From Phreatobacter stygius (GTDB taxonomy: Bacteria; Pseudomonadota; Alphaproteobacteria; Rhizobiales; Phreatobacteraceae), in assembly GCF_005144885.1 (NCBI RefSeq), contig NZ_CP039690.1, positions 6,932,873-6,996,872 on the forward strand: a stretch of DNA of 64,000 bases. The letters run 5' to 3'. The translations under genes and the position numbers were made by a program. Below are positions 45,887-58,416 of this stretch, one piece after another. The notes under the pieces are model-generated. The model was not told the DNA's origin, ran no database searches, and saw only the letters and a list, made by a program, of their open reading frames with translations. Each line of letters opens with the position of its first letter. Within the stretch, counting starts at the first letter, position 1.

Positions 45887-45987
45887 CCGGACCTCCAGCG
45901 CAAGCGAGTTCTGTTCACAAGGGTCACCGCACGTCACGCCGCCGGCTTTCACCGGCCCTTGCACGACATGCGCCGCGACCGAGGCGC

Positions 45988-47676
45988 TTATACCGTGATG
46001 ACCAGCACGTGGCACATCGGCTTTTTGCCCCATCGGCCGTTCAGCGTACCCCGGATGGTCTTGGTGACGCTTTCGCGGACCGCTTCCGGATCGCGCCGGC
46101 GCGCCTTGGGCAGCGTCTCGATGCAGTCGAGCACGGCATCGCCGATGAGATCGCCGAGATCTTCGCCGAGCGCGTCGGTCTCGGGGATGCCGGCCATGTC
46201 GAGCTCGATATCGCCGACCAGATGGCCGCGCTCGTCCATGGCGAAGGCCACCGAGACGATGCCGGCAAAGGCGAGCTTGCGCCGTTCGGGCACCGCCCGC
46301 GCCGCCTCTTCGACCAGCAGCATGCCGTCCTTGAACAGCCGCGCGGCGGGAATGGCGTCGACCACGTCGGGCTCGCCCGGCGCCAGCCGAATGACATCGC
46401 CGTCAGAGGCCAGAATGACGTCCTTCACGCCCATGCGCTTGGCGAGCGCCGCGTGTTCGGCCAGATGCAGCGGCTCGCCATGGACGGGAATGGCGATCGC
46501 GGGGCGGACCCAGCGATACATCTGTTCCAGTTCGCCCCGGCGCGGGTGGCCGGAGACATGCACCAGGCCGTCGCGATCGGTGATGATCTTGATGCCCTGC
46601 TTGACCAGGCCGTTGACGATATTGCCGACCGCCTTCTCATTGCCCGGAATGGTGCGCGACGAGAAGATCACCGTGTCGCCCGGCGTCAGCGTCACCTCCG
46701 GATGATCGTCCGTGGCGACACGCGCCAGGGCCGCGCGCGGCTCACCTTGGCTGCCGGTGAGAATGGCGACCACCTTGTCGCGCGGCAGGTAGCCGTAGGA
46801 TTCGGCCCCGACAAAAGGCGGCAGCCCGTCGAGCATGCCCTGTTCGCGGGCGATATTGACCACCCGGTCCATGGCGCGGCCGACCAGCACGACCTGCCGG
46901 TCGCAGGTCAGCGCGGCCTGGGCGACCGAGCGGATGCGCGCGACATTCGAGGCGAAGGTGGTGACCGCCACCCTGCCCTTCGCCTTGGCGATGATCTTGG
47001 CGAGTTCGACCGCCACGTCGGTCTCGGACGGCGACTGGCCTTCGCGAATGGCATTGGTGGAATCGCCGATCAGCGCCAGCACGCCCTCGTCGCCGATCGC
47101 GGTGAACCGCGCCTCGTCGGTCTTGTCGCCCAGCACCGGATTGGTATCGATCTTCCAGTCGCCGGTGTGGATGACCGTGCCGAGCGGCGTGCGGATGGCA
47201 AGCGAGGTCGATTCCGGGATCGAGTGGGCGACCGCGATCATCTCGACCTCGAACGGCTCGAGCCGGATGCGTTCACCCGGCCGCACCACATGGAGCGGCA
47301 CCTTGGGCGAGCCGGAATCGCCGAACCGTTTGGCCTCCAGCATGGCGGCGGCAAACGGCGTCGCGTAGATCGGGCATTGCAGCCGCGGCCAGAGGTCGGC
47401 CACCGCGCCGATATGGTCCTCATGGGCATGGGTGATGATCAGGCCCTTGAGATGTTTGCGCTGCTCTTCGATGAAGCGCGGATCGGGCATGATCAGGTCG
47501 ACGCCGGGCAGATCGGGACCTGCAAAGGCGACGCCGCAATCGACCGCCAGCCAGTCCTTCCGGTGCGGCGCGCCGTAACCGTAGAGCGACAGGTTCATGC
47601 CGATCTCGCCGACGCCGCCGAGCGGAACGAAGACCAGTTCCGGGCTGTTGCCCTGCGATCGCGGTTGTTTAGCCAT
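45988..47676 (-). CDS. rnj: Ribonuclease J
   Basis: Metallo-beta-lactamase/beta-CASP RNase with 5'-to-3' exo- and endonuclease activity in mRNA and rRNA processing. 562 residues. The metal site HAHEDHIGAV is near residue 79; GDWKID and the CASP motifs (GDSTNA, FASNVARI, SSRTIPGNEKAV, HVSGHPRRGEL) are intact. The C-terminal domain ends KPMCHVLVITV. Its start overlaps the birA stop by 8 bases, so it is translated from the same message. Confidence 0.96.
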   Translation of the reverse strand: MAKQPRSQGNSPELVFVPLGGVGEIGMNLSLYGYGAPHRKDWLAVDCGVAFAGPDLPGVDLIMPDPRFIEEQRKHLKGLIITHAHEDHIGAVADLWPRLQCPIYATPFAAAMLEAKRFGDSGSPKVPLHVVRPGERIRLEPFEVEMIAVAHSIPESTSLAIRTPLGTVIHTGDWKIDTNPVLGDKTDEARFTAIGDEGVLALIGDSTNAIREGQSPSETDVAVELAKIIAKAKGRVAVTTFASNVARIRSVAQAALTCDRQVVLVGRAMDRVVNIAREQGMLDGLPPFVGAESYGYLPRDKVVAILTGSQGEPRAALARVATDDHPEVTLTPGDTVIFSSRTIPGNEKAVGNIVNGLVKQGIKIITDRDGLVHVSGHPRRGELEQMYRWVRPAIAIPVHGEPLHLAEHAALAKRMGVKDVILASDGDVIRLAPGEPDVVDAIPAARLFKDGMLLVEEAARAVPERRKLAFAGIVSVAFAMDERGHLVGDIELDMAGIPETDALGEDLGDLIGDAVLDCIETLPKARRRDPEAVRESVTKTIRGTLNGRWGKKPMCHVLVITV

Positions 47677-48451
47677 GGTGGTGCACCGTCTTTTCCGGTG
47701 CCAGCAGCACCTCGCCGGCGGTGATCAACTGACGGCCATCCGGCGTGTCGAGGATCAGCCGGCCGTGGGCGTCGAGCCCTGTGAATATGCCTTCGGCGCG
47801 CTTGCCGTCGGATTGAATGACCAGAGGCCCGCCGAGACCGGCGGCGCGCGCCAGCCAGCCGGCGCGGATCTGGGCGAAACCCTCGCCGCGGTTCCACACC
47901 GCCAGCGCCCGGACCATGGAGGCGCTCAAGGCCTCGAACAACTGGTCGCGGCCGACGGCAAACCCCTTTGCCGCAAACGAGGTGGTTGGATAGGGCGTAT
48001 CGACCGGGTGATGGGCAACGTTGACGCCAATGCCGATCGCCACCTGGGTGGTGGCGGCCCGCGTCGTCGCCTCCACCAGCATGCCGACGACCTTGGCGCC
48101 GCCGAGCAGCCCGTCATTCGGCCATTTCAGCCGGAACTGGTCGAAAGCGTCCGGGACCACTGCCAGGAGCGCGTCGTCGACCGCCAGCGCGGCGACGAAA
48201 CAGAGTTCGGCGATATGGGCGACCGGCGCCGGATCGACCAGCAGGAGCGAGGCGAACAGATTGCCCTTGAGCGACGTCCAACTGCGTCCGCGCCGGCCGC
48301 GACCGGCGGTCTGCCGGTCGGTGACGAACCAGGTCGGCCGGGTTTCGCCCTCGGCCGCCCGTTGCAGCGCGACCGCATTGGTCGAGCCGATCTCGTCGAA
48401 CGTTTCGAGGCGGTACCCCGCCGCCGCCGCTGCTTGCGCGAGCTCTGTCAC
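47669..48451 (-). CDS. birA: Biotin-[acetyl-CoA-carboxylase] ligase
   Basis: Attaches biotin to carboxyl-carrier proteins. 260 residues without the N-terminal DNA-binding domain of E. coli BirA, so not a repressor of biotin genes. Motifs: FDEIGSTNAVA, TDRQTAGRGRRGRSW (biotinyl-AMP loop), LKWPNDGLLGGAKVVGMLVE and GIGVNVAHHP. It starts 4 bases after the nuoN stop, at the end of the complex I operon, a conserved alphaproteobacterial arrangement. Confidence 0.96.
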   Translation of the reverse strand: MTELAQAAAAAGYRLETFDEIGSTNAVALQRAAEGETRPTWFVTDRQTAGRGRRGRSWTSLKGNLFASLLLVDPAPVAHIAELCFVAALAVDDALLAVVPDAFDQFRLKWPNDGLLGGAKVVGMLVEATTRAATTQVAIGIGVNVAHHPVDTPYPTTSFAAKGFAVGRDQLFEALSASMVRALAVWNRGEGFAQIRAGWLARAAGLGGPLVIQSDGKRAEGIFTGLDAHGRLILDTPDGRQLITAGEVLLAPEKTVHHHG

Positions 48452-48455
48452 CGGA

Positions 48456-49892
48456 TCAGAACAGCGACCGGGCCGCGGCGCCCGCGGCCGCGACCAGTGG
48501 CGCGGGATAGACGACGAACAGCACGACGAACAGGGCCGAGACCGCCAGCACTACCTTCAGCTCGGTCGCCATCGGCTCGAACGGCGCCGCCGGTTCGTCG
48601 AAATACATCAGCTTGACGACCCGGAGGTAGTAGTAGCAGCCAACCACGCTCGCCAGCACGCCGAGCACGGCGAGCGTATAGAGCTTGGCCTCGATCGCGG
48701 CGGCGAAGACGTAGAACTTGGCGAAGAAGCCGGCGAGCGGCGGGATGCCGGCCAGCGAGAACAGCAGTGCCGCCAGCGCCGCCGCCATGAACGGGTTGGT
48801 GCGCGACAGGCCGGCGAGGTCGTCGATCGTCTCGATCGAGCCTTCCTTGCGGCGCATGGCGATGATGCAGGCGAAGGTGCCGAGCGTCATGATCATGTAG
48901 ATGGCGATATAGATGGCCACGCCCTGCACGCCATTGGCCGTGCCGGCGGCGAGACCGACCAGCGCGAAGCCCATATGGCCGATCGAGGAATAGGCCATCA
49001 GGCGCTTGATATTGGACTGGCCGATGGCGGCGAACGAACCGAGCGCCATGGAGGCGATCGAGACGAACACGACGATCTGCTGCCATTGCGGCGCAGCCGT
49101 CGGGAAACCGTCGATCATCGCGCGGACGAACAGCGCCATGGCGGCGACTTTCGGGCCGGCGGCGAAAAAGGCGGTCACCGGGCTCGGCGCGCCCTCATAG
49201 ACGTCGGGCGTCCACATGTGGAACGGCACGGCCGAGATCTTGAAGGCAAGGCCTGCCATCAGGAAGACCAGGCCGAAGATCAGCCCGAGGCCGATCGTGC
49301 CGGTCTTGATCTGGGCGGCGATGCCGGGCAGCGACACCGTGCCGGTGAAGCCGTAGATCAGCGAGCAGCCATAGAGCAGCATGCCCGACGACAGCGCGCC
49401 GAGGACGAAATATTTCAGGCCGGCTTCGGTCGAGCGCTCGTTGTCGCGGTGGAACGAGGCGATGACGTAGAGCGCCAGCGACATCAGCTCGAGGCCCATA
49501 TAGAGCGCGATCAGGTCGTTGGCCGAGATCATGATGCCCATGCCGGTGGCCGACAGCAGCACCAGCACGGGAAACTCGAAACGGTCGATGCCTTCGCGCT
49601 TGAAATAGTCCCAGGACAAGAGCAGCGCCGCGGCGGCGCCGACAAAGGCCAGGACCTTCATGAACTTGGCGAAGCCGTCGAGGATGAAGGAGCCGCCGAA
49701 GGTCAGCCGCGGCGCGCCGCCGATCCAGGTCACGGCAACAGCCGCGACGACCAGCAGCACGATGCCGGCGACGGTCACCGACCCGGCCGATTTCTCGCCG
49801 GTGAAGACGCCGAACATCAACAGCGCCATGGCGCCGATCGCCAGGATCAGTTCCGGCAGCACCGGGGCGAGATCGAGAAGCGGAGCGTTCAT
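48456..49892 (-). CDS. nuoN: NADH-quinone oxidoreductase subunit N
   Basis: Antiporter-like proton-pumping membrane subunit of complex I. 478 residues, about 14 hydrophobic segments. Conserved elements include [31 protein letters not shown] around residues 130-160, [27 protein letters not shown] near 220 with the key Lys, and [22 protein letters not shown]. It follows nuoM by 13 bases. Confidence 0.98.
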   Translation of the reverse strand: MNAPLLDLAPVLPELILAIGAMALLMFGVFTGEKSAGSVTVAGIVLLVVAAVAVTWIGGAPRLTFGGSFILDGFAKFMKVLAFVGAAAALLLSWDYFKREGIDRFEFPVLVLLSATGMGIMISANDLIALYMGLELMSLALYVIASFHRDNERSTEAGLKYFVLGALSSGMLLYGCSLIYGFTGTVSLPGIAAQIKTGTIGLGLIFGLVFLMAGLAFKISAVPFHMWTPDVYEGAPSPVTAFFAAGPKVAAMALFVRAMIDGFPTAAPQWQQIVVFVSIASMALGSFAAIGQSNIKRLMAYSSIGHMGFALVGLAAGTANGVQGVAIYIAIYMIMTLGTFACIIAMRRKEGSIETIDDLAGLSRTNPFMAAALAALLFSLAGIPPLAGFFAKFYVFAAAIEAKLYTLAVLGVLASVVGCYYYLRVVKLMYFDEPAAPFEPMATELKVVLAVSALFVVLFVVYPAPLVAAAGAAARSLF

Positions 49893-49905
49893 CGTATTGG
49901 CTCCG

Positions 49906-51429
49906 TCAGCGCGGCAGAACGGCGGCGGCCTTGCCGGCCGCGGCGTTCGCCTGATTGTAGGATTCGACGAGCGCGTTCACCGCCACCTCGGATGTGTTCA
50001 GGACCGGCGCCGGGTAGAAGCCGAGCACGATGGTCAGCACCACCAGCGGCAGCAGGATCGCCAGTTCGCGCCGGTCGACATCGGTGATGGTCTTCAACGA
50101 CGGCTTGTCGAGCACGCCCCAGATCACCTGGCGATAGAGCCAGAGCGCGTAGCAGGCCGAGAAGATCACGCCCGAGGTTGCCAGGAAGGCGACCCAGGTA
50201 TTGGTCTTGAACGTGCCGACCAGCGTCAGGAACTCGCCGACGAAACCGGATGTGCCGGGCAGTCCGACATTGGCCAGTGTGAACACCATGAAGACCACGG
50301 CATAAATCGGCATGCGGTTGACCAGCCCGCCATAGGCGGCGATCTCGCGGGTGTGCATGCGGTCGTAGACGACGCCGACGCAGAGGAACAGCGCGCCGGA
50401 GACGATGCCGTGCGACACCATCTGGAACACCGCGCCCTGGATGCCCTCGGCATTGCCGGCGAAGATGCCCATGGTCACGAAGCCCATATGGGCAACGGAC
50501 GAATAGGCGATCAGCTTCTTGATGTCCTCCTGCATCATGGCGACCAGCGAGGTATAGACGATGGCGATCACCGAGAGCGTGAAGACGAAGGGCGCGAAGA
50601 AGGTCGAGGCCTCCGGGAACATCGGCAGCGAGAAGCGCAGGAAACCGTAGCCGCCCATCTTCAGGAGCACGCCGGCGAGGATCACCGAACCGGCGGTGGG
50701 GGCTTCCACGTGGGCATCCGGCAGCCAGGTATGCACCGGCCACATCGGCATCTTCACCGCGAAGGACGCGAAGAAGGCGATCCACAGCCAGAACTGCATG
50801 TTGCGGCTGAACAGCGTCGGGCCGACCCTCAGGAGCTCGACGATGTCGCTGGTGCCGGCGGTCCAGATCATCGCCATGATGGCCAGCAGCATCAGCACCG
50901 AGCCGAGCAGCGTGTAGAGGAAGAACTTGAACGAGGCGTAGATGCGCCGCTTGCCGCCCCAGATGCCGATGATCAGGAACATCGGGATCAGGCCGGCCTC
51001 GAAGAACAGGTAGAACAGCACGATGTCGAGCGCGCAGAACACGCCGACCATCAGCGTCTCCAGCACCAGGAAGGCGATCATGTATTCCTTGACGCGCTTA
51101 TCGATCGCTTCCCACGAGGCCAGGATGCAGAACGGCATCAGGAAAGTGGTCAGGATGATCAGCGGCAGCGAAATGCCGTCAATGCCCATGCGGTAAGAAA
51201 TGACGCCGCCGAGCCAGCCGGCCTTCTCGACGAACTGGAACTCCGCCGTCGAGGCGTTGAACAGGTAGAGCGGGATCAGCGACAGCCCGAAGGTCACCAG
51301 CGTCGTGAACAGCGCGATCATCCGGATATTGCGCTTGGCGGCTTCGTCCTCGCCACGCACGGAGAACACCAGCAGCGCGCCGAGCAGCGGCAGGAAGGTG
51401 ATGATCGACAGGATCGGAGCGTTCGACAT
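49906..51429 (-). CDS. nuoM: NADH-quinone oxidoreductase subunit M
   Basis: 507-residue antiporter-like membrane subunit. The conserved Glu is in [20 protein letters not shown] near residue 150; [40 protein letters not shown] holds the core Lys region near 230. [17 protein letters not shown] follows. Its ATG overlaps the nuoL stop by one base (TGATG), indicating coupling. Confidence 0.98.
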   Translation of the reverse strand: MSNAPILSIITFLPLLGALLVFSVRGEDEAAKRNIRMIALFTTLVTFGLSLIPLYLFNASTAEFQFVEKAGWLGGVISYRMGIDGISLPLIILTTFLMPFCILASWEAIDKRVKEYMIAFLVLETLMVGVFCALDIVLFYLFFEAGLIPMFLIIGIWGGKRRIYASFKFFLYTLLGSVLMLLAIMAMIWTAGTSDIVELLRVGPTLFSRNMQFWLWIAFFASFAVKMPMWPVHTWLPDAHVEAPTAGSVILAGVLLKMGGYGFLRFSLPMFPEASTFFAPFVFTLSVIAIVYTSLVAMMQEDIKKLIAYSSVAHMGFVTMGIFAGNAEGIQGAVFQMVSHGIVSGALFLCVGVVYDRMHTREIAAYGGLVNRMPIYAVVFMVFTLANVGLPGTSGFVGEFLTLVGTFKTNTWVAFLATSGVIFSACYALWLYRQVIWGVLDKPSLKTITDVDRRELAILLPLVVLTIVLGFYPAPVLNTSEVAVNALVESYNQANAAAGKAAAVLPR

Positions 51430-53453
51430 CAGTGCAATCCGCCCGAGAACATGAACCAGGTGGCGAGCGCGGCGACGCCGATCAGCATGGCGAAGGCGTA
51501 GTGATAGACGTAGCCGGTCTGGATCCGGACGACGCCGCGGGTGACGTCGACGACACGGGCGGCGACGCCGTCGGGGCCGAAGCCGTCGATCAGCCAGCCG
51601 TCACCCTGCTTCCAGAAGAACCGGCCGAGAGCGCGGGCCGGCCGCACGAAGATGCGGTCGTAGAGCTCGTCGAAATACCACTTGTGCAGGAGGAACTGGT
51701 ACAGCGCCGGGTGACGCCTGGCGAGCTGGCCGGGCATCTCCGGATGCCGGATATACATGTACCAGGCGAGCACGAAGCCGAAGGCCATCATGACGAAGGG
51801 CGTCCACGGCACCCAGCCCGGCACGTGATGGAACTCGTCCATGATGTGGTTGTCCGGGCGGAAGAACAGTGACTCGCGGAAGAACTTCTCGACCCCGTGA
51901 TGGTCGGCGAACTGGTAGGCGAAGACGACACCTGCGAACACCGCGCCGATCGCCAGGAGGACGAGCGGGATCAGCATGACCGCCGGGCTCTCGTGCGGCT
52001 GGTGGTCGTGGCCATTGCCGGGCTCATGGCCGATCCCATGCTCTTCCTCGTCATGCGCGTCGTGACCATGGGCGCCGTGGCCATTGGCCCAGCGCGGCTT
52101 GCCGTGGAAGGTCATGAAGATCAGGCGCCAGGAATAGAACGAGGTCATGGCCGCCGCGACCACCGTCAGCGCGAAGGCATAAGGCCCCATGACATTGTGC
52201 GAGGCATAGGCGACCTCGATGATCGCGTCCTTCGAATGGAAGCCGGCGAAGCCGACATGCAGGAAGGGAATGCCGAAGCCGGTGAGCGCCAGCGTGCCGA
52301 TCAGCATCATCGCATAGGTGACTTTGATGTGCGGCGCGAGCCCGCCCATGTTCCGCATGTCCTGCTCGTGATGCATCGCGTGGATGACCGAGCCGGCGCC
52401 GAGGAACAGCAGCGCCTTGAAGAAGGCGTGGGTGAACAGGTGGAAGATGCCGACCGAATAGGCACCGGCGCCGAGCGCCACGAACATGTAGCCGAGCTGC
52501 GAACAGGTCGAATAGGCGATGACCCGCTTGATGTCGTTCTGCACCAGGCCGACGGTCGCCGCGAAAAAGGCGGTGGTGGCGCCGAAGAACATGACGACCG
52601 AGAGCGCGGTCGGCGAATATTCGAACACCGGCGACAGGCGCGCCACCATGAAGACACCGGCGGTGACCATGGTCGCGGCATGGATGAGGGCTGAGACCGG
52701 CGTCGGGCCTTCCATGGCGTCCGGCAGCCAGGTGTGCAGCAGGAACTGCGCCGACTTGCCCATGGCGCCCATGAACAAGAGCAGGCAGACCACGGTCAGC
52801 GCGTCCAGCTGATAACCGAGGAACTCCATCTTCTTGCCGACGAGGCCCTGGGCCGCGCCGAAAATGGTGTCGAGCTCGATCGAGCCGGTCAGCTTGTAGA
52901 GGCCGAAAATACCGAGCGCGAAGCCGAAATCGCCAACCCGGTTGACGATGAAGGCCTTCATCGCGGCGGCATTGGCCGAAGGCTTCTGATACCAGAAGCC
53001 GATCAGGAGGTAGCTCGCCAGGCCGACGCCTTCCCAGCCGAAGAACATCTGCAAGAGGTCGTCGGCGGTCACCAGCATGAGCATGGCGAAGGTGAACAGC
53101 GACAGATAGGCGAAGAACCGCGGCCGATGCGGATCCTCGTTCATGTAGCCGATCGAATAGAGGTGGACCAGGAAGGAGACCGAGTTGACCACCACCAGCA
53201 TGACCGCGGTCAGCGTGTCGATGCGCAGCGTCCAGGACACTTCCAGCGCGCCGGCGGAAATCCACGGGAACAATTCGATGCTGGCGGTCTGGCCGCCGAA
53301 CCCGACCTGGACGAAGGCGACCCAGGACAGCAGGGCGGAAATGCCGAGCAGGCTGGTGGTGACGATTTCCGAGCCGCGCGCGCCGATGGCGCGGCCGAAC
53401 AGCCCGGCGATCAGGAAGCCTACGAGCGGCAGGAAGACGATGGCTTGATACAT
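51429..53453 (-). CDS. nuoL: NADH-quinone oxidoreductase subunit L
   Basis: 674-residue distal antiporter-like subunit with the long lateral helix at its C-terminus. Conserved features are [20 protein letters not shown] (Glu near residue 140), [37 protein letters not shown] (Lys and His of the channel) and [19 protein letters not shown] His-rich loop near residues 455-490 ([24 protein letters not shown]) is longer than in E. coli NuoL and may bind metal. Confidence 0.98.
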   Translation of the reverse strand: MYQAIVFLPLVGFLIAGLFGRAIGARGSEIVTTSLLGISALLSWVAFVQVGFGGQTASIELFPWISAGALEVSWTLRIDTLTAVMLVVVNSVSFLVHLYSIGYMNEDPHRPRFFAYLSLFTFAMLMLVTADDLLQMFFGWEGVGLASYLLIGFWYQKPSANAAAMKAFIVNRVGDFGFALGIFGLYKLTGSIELDTIFGAAQGLVGKKMEFLGYQLDALTVVCLLLFMGAMGKSAQFLLHTWLPDAMEGPTPVSALIHAATMVTAGVFMVARLSPVFEYSPTALSVVMFFGATTAFFAATVGLVQNDIKRVIAYSTCSQLGYMFVALGAGAYSVGIFHLFTHAFFKALLFLGAGSVIHAMHHEQDMRNMGGLAPHIKVTYAMMLIGTLALTGFGIPFLHVGFAGFHSKDAIIEVAYASHNVMGPYAFALTVVAAAMTSFYSWRLIFMTFHGKPRWANGHGAHGHDAHDEEEHGIGHEPGNGHDHQPHESPAVMLIPLVLLAIGAVFAGVVFAYQFADHHGVEKFFRESLFFRPDNHIMDEFHHVPGWVPWTPFVMMAFGFVLAWYMYIRHPEMPGQLARRHPALYQFLLHKWYFDELYDRIFVRPARALGRFFWKQGDGWLIDGFGPDGVAARVVDVTRGVVRIQTGYVYHYAFAMLIGVAALATWFMFSGGLH

Positions 53454-53460
53454 GTCCCCG

Positions 53461-53772
53461 TCAGCCCTTCATCATGTTGACGTCTTCGACCGCGATCGAC
53501 CCGCGGTTGCGGAAGAAGACCACGAGGATGGCCAGCCCAATGGCGGCCTCGGCGGCGGCAACCGTGAGCACCAGCAGCGCGAAGACCTGGCCGACGATGT
53601 CGCCCATATGGGTCGAGAAGGCGACAAAATTGATGTTCACCGCCAGCAGGATCAGCTCGATCGACATCAGGATGACGATGATGTTCTTGCGGTTGAGGAA
53701 AATGCCGAGAACGCCGAGCGTGAACAGGATCGCGGCGACCGAGAGGTAGTGCGAAAGACCGATCGTCAGCAT
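53461..53772 (-). CDS. nuoK: NADH-quinone oxidoreductase subunit K
   Basis: 103-residue subunit with three transmembrane helices. The two buried glutamates are in [14 protein letters not shown] (Glu39) and [15 protein letters not shown] (Glu75). ATG at 53772, two bases after the nuoJ stop; ends 7 bases before nuoL. An open frame extends far upstream but overlaps nuoJ out of frame. Confidence 0.98.
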   Translation of the reverse strand: MLTIGLSHYLSVAAILFTLGVLGIFLNRKNIIVILMSIELILLAVNINFVAFSTHMGDIVGQVFALLVLTVAAAEAAIGLAILVVFFRNRGSIAVEDVNMMKG

Positions 53773-53774
53773 GG

Positions 53775-54380
53775 TCAGACCCCCTGCCCCGACTTGACCT
53801 TGACCACCTCGATGGCGGTCTCCGGCGTCCGCGCCGACTGCGCCGCCGGGTCCTGCCGCTTGACCCCGACCTTGTGGCGCAGCGTCAGCACGATGGCGCC
53901 GATCATGGCGACCAGCAGAATCAGGCCAGAGACTTGGAAATAGAACAGATATTTGGTGTAGAGCACCTGTCCGAGCGCCTCGGCATTGGTGACATTGGTC
54001 GGGATCGCCGCGACCACGGTGCGCGCCGAGCCGCCGCCGATGGTCCAGGAGCCGAGCACCATCAAGAGCTCGGCCAGGATCACCAGGCCGAGCAGCACGC
54101 CGACCGGCAGATATTGCAGGAAGCCCTGGCGCAGCTCGGCGAAATCGACGTCGAGCATCATGACGACGAACAGGAACAGCACCGCCACCGCGCCGACATA
54201 GACCACGACCAGGATCATGGCGAGGAACTCCGCCCCCATCAGCACGAACAGTCCGGACGCGTTGACGAACGCCAGGATCAGGAAGAGCACGGAGTGCACA
54301 GGGTTGCGCGCGGCGATCACCATGAAGGCGGAGGCCACGAGCACGGCTGCGAATAGGTAAAAGAAGAGACCGGCGAGCAT
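53775..54380 (-). CDS. nuoJ: NADH-quinone oxidoreductase subunit J
   Basis: 201-residue membrane subunit with five hydrophobic segments. The conserved third-helix region [25 protein letters not shown] contains the pi-bulge segment that moves during coupling. The hydrophilic C-terminal tail (about 30 residues) is Lys/Ala/Gln-containing. It lies 161 bases downstream of nuoI, a gap in which I see no gene. Confidence 0.97.
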   Translation of the reverse strand: MLAGLFFYLFAAVLVASAFMVIAARNPVHSVLFLILAFVNASGLFVLMGAEFLAMILVVVYVGAVAVLFLFVVMMLDVDFAELRQGFLQYLPVGVLLGLVILAELLMVLGSWTIGGGSARTVVAAIPTNVTNAEALGQVLYTKYLFYFQVSGLILLVAMIGAIVLTLRHKVGVKRQDPAAQSARTPETAIEVVKVKSGQGV

Positions 54381-54541
54381 GCTGCCCCTTTGCCCCGTTC
54401 CTGTTCTCGATGACGGTTGGGACTCGAAGGTCCGCGCGCGCCGTTCTTAAAGTCCAAGTTGGAACCCGTCCAGACAGCAAAGCCCGGACGCATCCCTCAC
54501 ATTCGCTTATGACCGCGCGGCAAGGCCGCCCGGCCGGACCG

Positions 54542-55042
54542 TCACCGGTAGGGCGCGTCGAGCGCCTGGTTGGCGGCGATCTCGCGTTCCCACCGGTCGC
54601 CATTGGCGAGCAGCCGGTCCTTGTCGTAATAGAGCTCTTCGCGGGTTTCGACGGCGAATTCGAAATTCGGTCCTTCGACGATCGCGTCGACCGGGCAGGC
54701 TTCCTGGCAGAAGCCGCAATAGATGCACTTCACCATGTCGATGTCGTAACGGGTGGTGCGGCGCGTGCCGTCATTGCGGCGCGGGCCGGCCTCGATGGTG
54801 ATCGCCTGGGCCGGGCAGATCGCCTCGCACAGCTTGCAGGCGATGCAGCGCTCCTCGCCGTTCGGATAACGGCGCAACGCATGCTCGCCCCGGAAGCGCG
54901 GCGAAATCTGGCCCTTCTCGAAGGGATAGTTGATGGTCGCCTTCGGCTTGAAGAAATAGCGCATCGACAGGAAGAACGCCGAGACGAACTCCTTCAGGAA
55001 TATCGCCTTGGCCACCTGGTCGAGCCGCATTGCCGACGCCAT
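54542..55042 (-). CDS. nuoI: NADH-quinone oxidoreductase subunit I
   Basis: 166-residue ferredoxin-like subunit carrying two [4Fe-4S] clusters (N6a, N6b), ligated by [12 protein letters not shown] and [12 protein letters not shown], between the peripheral arm and the quinone site. The ATG at 55042 (MASAMRLDQ) has GGAGAGG 4 bases upstream; the ATG at 55030 (MRLDQ) is the alternative but lacks a ribosome-binding site. Upstream open frame to 55681 overlaps nuoH in another frame. Confidence 0.98.
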   Translation of the reverse strand: MASAMRLDQVAKAIFLKEFVSAFFLSMRYFFKPKATINYPFEKGQISPRFRGEHALRRYPNGEERCIACKLCEAICPAQAITIEAGPRRNDGTRRTTRYDIDMVKCIYCGFCQEACPVDAIVEGPNFEFAVETREELYYDKDRLLANGDRWEREIAANQALDAPYR

Positions 55043-55155
55043 GGGACCTCTCCTCGGAGGGCTCGGGCGCAACCGCGACCGGGCCGGAACATCACAACCG
55101 GTCAGCCGTTGGTACCGGCCGACCGAACTTGAAACCTTGGGCGAGCCGGACGCCG

Positions 55156-56175
55156 TTACGGCGCCCAGCCGGTGATCTGCAGCGTTGCCGCCACGATGAC
55201 CACCATGGCGAGCGAGATCGGCAGGAACACCTTCCAGCCGAGCCGCATCAACTGGTCGTAGCGGTAGCGCGGCACGAAGGCCTTCACCATGGCGAACATG
55301 AAGAAGACCATCGACACCTTGAGCACGAACCAGACCACGCCCGGCACCCAGGTGAAGGGCGCGAATGGGAACGGCGGCAGCCAGCCGCCGAGGAACAGGA
55401 TCGTGGTCAGCGAACACATGGTCATGATCGCCACGTATTCGGCCAGCATGAACATCATGTAGGGGGTCGAGGCATATTCGACCATGAAGCCGGCGACCAG
55501 CTCGGATTCGGCTTCCGGCAGGTCGAAGGGCGGCCGGTTGGTCTCGGCCAGCGCCGAAATGAAGAAGATCACGAAGACCGGGAACAGCGGCAGCCAGAAC
55601 CAGCCGAACAGGCCGATGCCCTTGTCCTGCGCCTTGACGATGTCGCTGAGGTTGAGCGACCCGACGCAGAGCAGCACGCAAATGATCACGAAGCCGATCG
55701 AGACCTCGTAGGACACCATTTGCGCCGCCGAACGGAGCGCGCCGAGGAACGGATATTTCGAGTTCGACGCCCAGCCGCCCATGATCACGCCATAGACGCC
55801 GAGCGACGACACCGCGAAGATGAAGAGGACGCCGACATTCAGGTCGGCAATGGCCCAGCCGTCGGCGAGCGGGATCACCGCCCAGGCGGCCAGCGCCAGG
55901 ATGACGCTGACCAGCGGCGCCAGCAGGAACACGCCCTTGTTGGCGCCGGACGGGATCACCGGCTCCTTGAAGACGAATTTCAGAAGGTCGGCGAAGGACT
56001 GCAACAGCCCGAAGGGACCGACGACGTTCGGCCCCCGGCGCAACTGCACCGCCGCCCAGATCTTGCGGTCGGCGAGCAGGATGAAAGCGACGAAGACCAG
56101 CAACGCGACCATCAGCACCAGGCTTTGGATCGCGATCAGCAGCAGCGGCCAGAGATTGGTCCAGAAGAATTCCAT
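55156..56175 (-). CDS. nuoH: NADH-quinone oxidoreductase subunit H
   Basis: 339-residue membrane subunit forming much of the quinone chamber. Conserved segments are [38 protein letters not shown] around residues 35-72 and [28 protein letters not shown] near 205-232. About eight transmembrane helices. It begins 4 bases after the nuoG stop. Confidence 0.98.
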   Translation of the reverse strand: MEFFWTNLWPLLLIAIQSLVLMVALLVFVAFILLADRKIWAAVQLRRGPNVVGPFGLLQSFADLLKFVFKEPVIPSGANKGVFLLAPLVSVILALAAWAVIPLADGWAIADLNVGVLFIFAVSSLGVYGVIMGGWASNSKYPFLGALRSAAQMVSYEVSIGFVIICVLLCVGSLNLSDIVKAQDKGIGLFGWFWLPLFPVFVIFFISALAETNRPPFDLPEAESELVAGFMVEYASTPYMMFMLAEYVAIMTMCSLTTILFLGGWLPPFPFAPFTWVPGVVWFVLKVSMVFFMFAMVKAFVPRYRYDQLMRLGWKVFLPISLAMVVIVAATLQITGWAP

Positions 56176-56179
56176 CGTC

Positions 56180-58255
56180 TCACTCCGCCGCGATTGCGGC
56201 CGGACCGCGCGCCAGCGCCGAACATTCCGCCATGGTGGCGGAGGCCCGTGCGATGGGGTTGGTCAGGTAGAAATCGTCGATCGCGACCTTGAACGGCTGC
56301 GGTTCGATGGCGCCGCCCCTGGCGGCCAGCGCCGCCAGCGGTGCGGCATCGACCGTGCCGAGCGAACCGACCCTGAGCGTGCCGGGATGATCCCGGCCCA
56401 TGGCGGCGCGCAGCGCGCTGAGCGAATCGAACGGCAGCCTGGCACCGAGCACATCCGACAGCGCGCGCAGGATCGCCCAGTCTTCCTTGGCCTCGCCCGG
56501 CGCGAAGCCGGCGCGGTTGATCGCCTGGACCCGGCCCTCGGTATTCATCGTCAGGCCGGACTTCTCGGTATAGGTCGCGCCCGGCAGGATGACGTCGGCG
56601 CGGTGTGCGCCGCGATCGCCATGGGTGCCGATATAGACGACGAAGGCACCGTCGGCGATGTCGATCTCGTCGGCCCCGAGATTGAACAGCACGTCGACGC
56701 CGCCCTTGGCCATGGCCTGGGCATCGAGGCCGCCCGCGCCCGGCACCAGGCCGAGATCGAGCGCGCCGACGCGCGCGGCCGCGGTGTGCAGCACGGCAAA
56801 GCCGGTCCAGCCGTCCTTGACCGCGCCGACCGTAACAGCCGCATGGGCTGCCAGCGACAGGACGGCGGCGCCGTCGGGCCGGGTCAGGGCCCCCTGCCCG
56901 ACAATGATCAGCGGCTTCTGGGCCGCCCGCAGCACCTCGGCGAACGAATGTTTGCCGGCGACGATGTCGGCGAGCGTGTCGGGACCGGCGCCGAGATAGT
57001 CGTAAGCGTAGGTGAGATCGACCACCTCGCCGATCACGCCGATCTTCAGGTTGCCCATGCGCCAGCGCTTGCGGATGCGCGCATTGACCAGCGAGGCTTC
57101 CTTGCGCGGGTTCGAACCGACGATGAGGATGGCGTCCGCCTCCTCGATGCCGGCAATGCCCGGATTGAACAGATAGGAGGCGCGGCCGAAAGCCGGATCG
57201 AGCTTGGTGCCGTCCTGCCGGCCGTCGAGATGGACCGAACCGAGGCCGGCGATCAGGCCTTTCAGCGCATACATTTCCTCGAGCGTCGCCAGGTCGCCGG
57301 CGACAGCGCCGGTCTTGGCGCCGCCGACCGCCTTCACCTGCGCCGCGATCGCCGCGAAGGCCTGGCTCCAGGAGGCCGGCACCAGGCGGCCGTTCTGACG
57401 CAGATAGGGCCGGTCGAGGCGCTGGGTGCGGATGCCGTCGGCGACATGGCGCGTCTTGTCCGAGATCCATTCCTCGTTGACCGCCTCGTTGAGGCGCGGC
57501 AGCACGCGCATCACCTCGCGGCCGCGGCTGTCGACCCGAATGGCCGAGCCGACCGCGTCCATCATGTCGGTCGATTCGGTCTTCTGCAGTTCCCAGGGGC
57601 GGGCATTGAAGGCGAAGGGCTTGGAGGTCAAGGCGCCGACCGGGCAGAGGTCGACGACATTGCCCTGCAGTTCCGAGGTCATCGCCTGTTCGAGATAGGT
57701 GGTGATTTCGGCATCTTCGCCGCGGCCGATCAGGCCGAGCTCGGAAATGCCGGCGACCTCGGTGGTGAAGCGGACGCAGCGCGTGCAGTGGATGCAGCGG
57801 GTCATCACCGTCTTGACCAGCGGGCCGATATATTTGTCTTCGACCGCCCGCTTGTTCTCGTGATAGCGCGACTTGTCGACGCCATAGGCCATGGCCTGGT
57901 CCTGCAGGTCGCACTCGCCGCCCTGGTCGCAGATCGGGCAATCCAGCGGGTGGTTGATGAGCAGGAACTCCATCACCCCTTCGCGCGCCTTCTTGACCAG
58001 CGGCGTGCGGGTGTTGATGACAGGCGCCTCGCCGTTCGGGCCCGGGCGCAGGTCGCGGACATTCTGCGCGCAGCTGGCGATCGGCTTGGGCGAACCCTTC
58101 ACCTCGACCAGGCACATGCGGCAATTGCCGGCGATCGACAGTCGCTCGTGGTAGCAGAAGCGCGGAATCTCGGCGCCAGCCGCCTCGCACGCCTGCATCA
58201 GCGTGTATTCGGCCGGAACTTCGATCTCTTGCCCGTCGACGATCAGCTTCGTCAT
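56180..58255 (-). CDS. nuoG: NADH-quinone oxidoreductase subunit G
   Basis: 691-residue peripheral-arm subunit with an N-terminal [2Fe-2S] ferredoxin domain ([15 protein letters not shown]), the His/Cys [4Fe-4S] N5 motif ([14 protein letters not shown]), a further [4Fe-4S] site ([10 protein letters not shown]) and a molybdopterin-oxidoreductase-like C-terminal domain. ATG at 58255 gives [14 protein letters not shown]; an ATG at 58267 adds four residues. The gene is separated from nuoF by an additional, non-canonical gene. Confidence 0.98.
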   Translation of the reverse strand: MTKLIVDGQEIEVPAEYTLMQACEAAGAEIPRFCYHERLSIAGNCRMCLVEVKGSPKPIASCAQNVRDLRPGPNGEAPVINTRTPLVKKAREGVMEFLLINHPLDCPICDQGGECDLQDQAMAYGVDKSRYHENKRAVEDKYIGPLVKTVMTRCIHCTRCVRFTTEVAGISELGLIGRGEDAEITTYLEQAMTSELQGNVVDLCPVGALTSKPFAFNARPWELQKTESTDMMDAVGSAIRVDSRGREVMRVLPRLNEAVNEEWISDKTRHVADGIRTQRLDRPYLRQNGRLVPASWSQAFAAIAAQVKAVGGAKTGAVAGDLATLEEMYALKGLIAGLGSVHLDGRQDGTKLDPAFGRASYLFNPGIAGIEEADAILIVGSNPRKEASLVNARIRKRWRMGNLKIGVIGEVVDLTYAYDYLGAGPDTLADIVAGKHSFAEVLRAAQKPLIIVGQGALTRPDGAAVLSLAAHAAVTVGAVKDGWTGFAVLHTAAARVGALDLGLVPGAGGLDAQAMAKGGVDVLFNLGADEIDIADGAFVVYIGTHGDRGAHRADVILPGATYTEKSGLTMNTEGRVQAINRAGFAPGEAKEDWAILRALSDVLGARLPFDSLSALRAAMGRDHPGTLRVGSLGTVDAAPLAALAARGGAIEPQPFKVAIDDFYLTNPIARASATMAECSALARGPAAIAAE

Positions 58256-58416
58256 CGGCCTTCCCATTCGGTCGGTTCAGGCCGCGCCGGGGCGCGACCT
58301 TGTGATGTCAGTCCGGCGGCCGCGGGCGCCTCATGCGGCCCGCGATCGCCCGGTCCCTATCCCATCCGCAGCCCGGCTCCAAGGTCGTTGGACCTCAGGC
58401 CTGACCGCCGATGCGT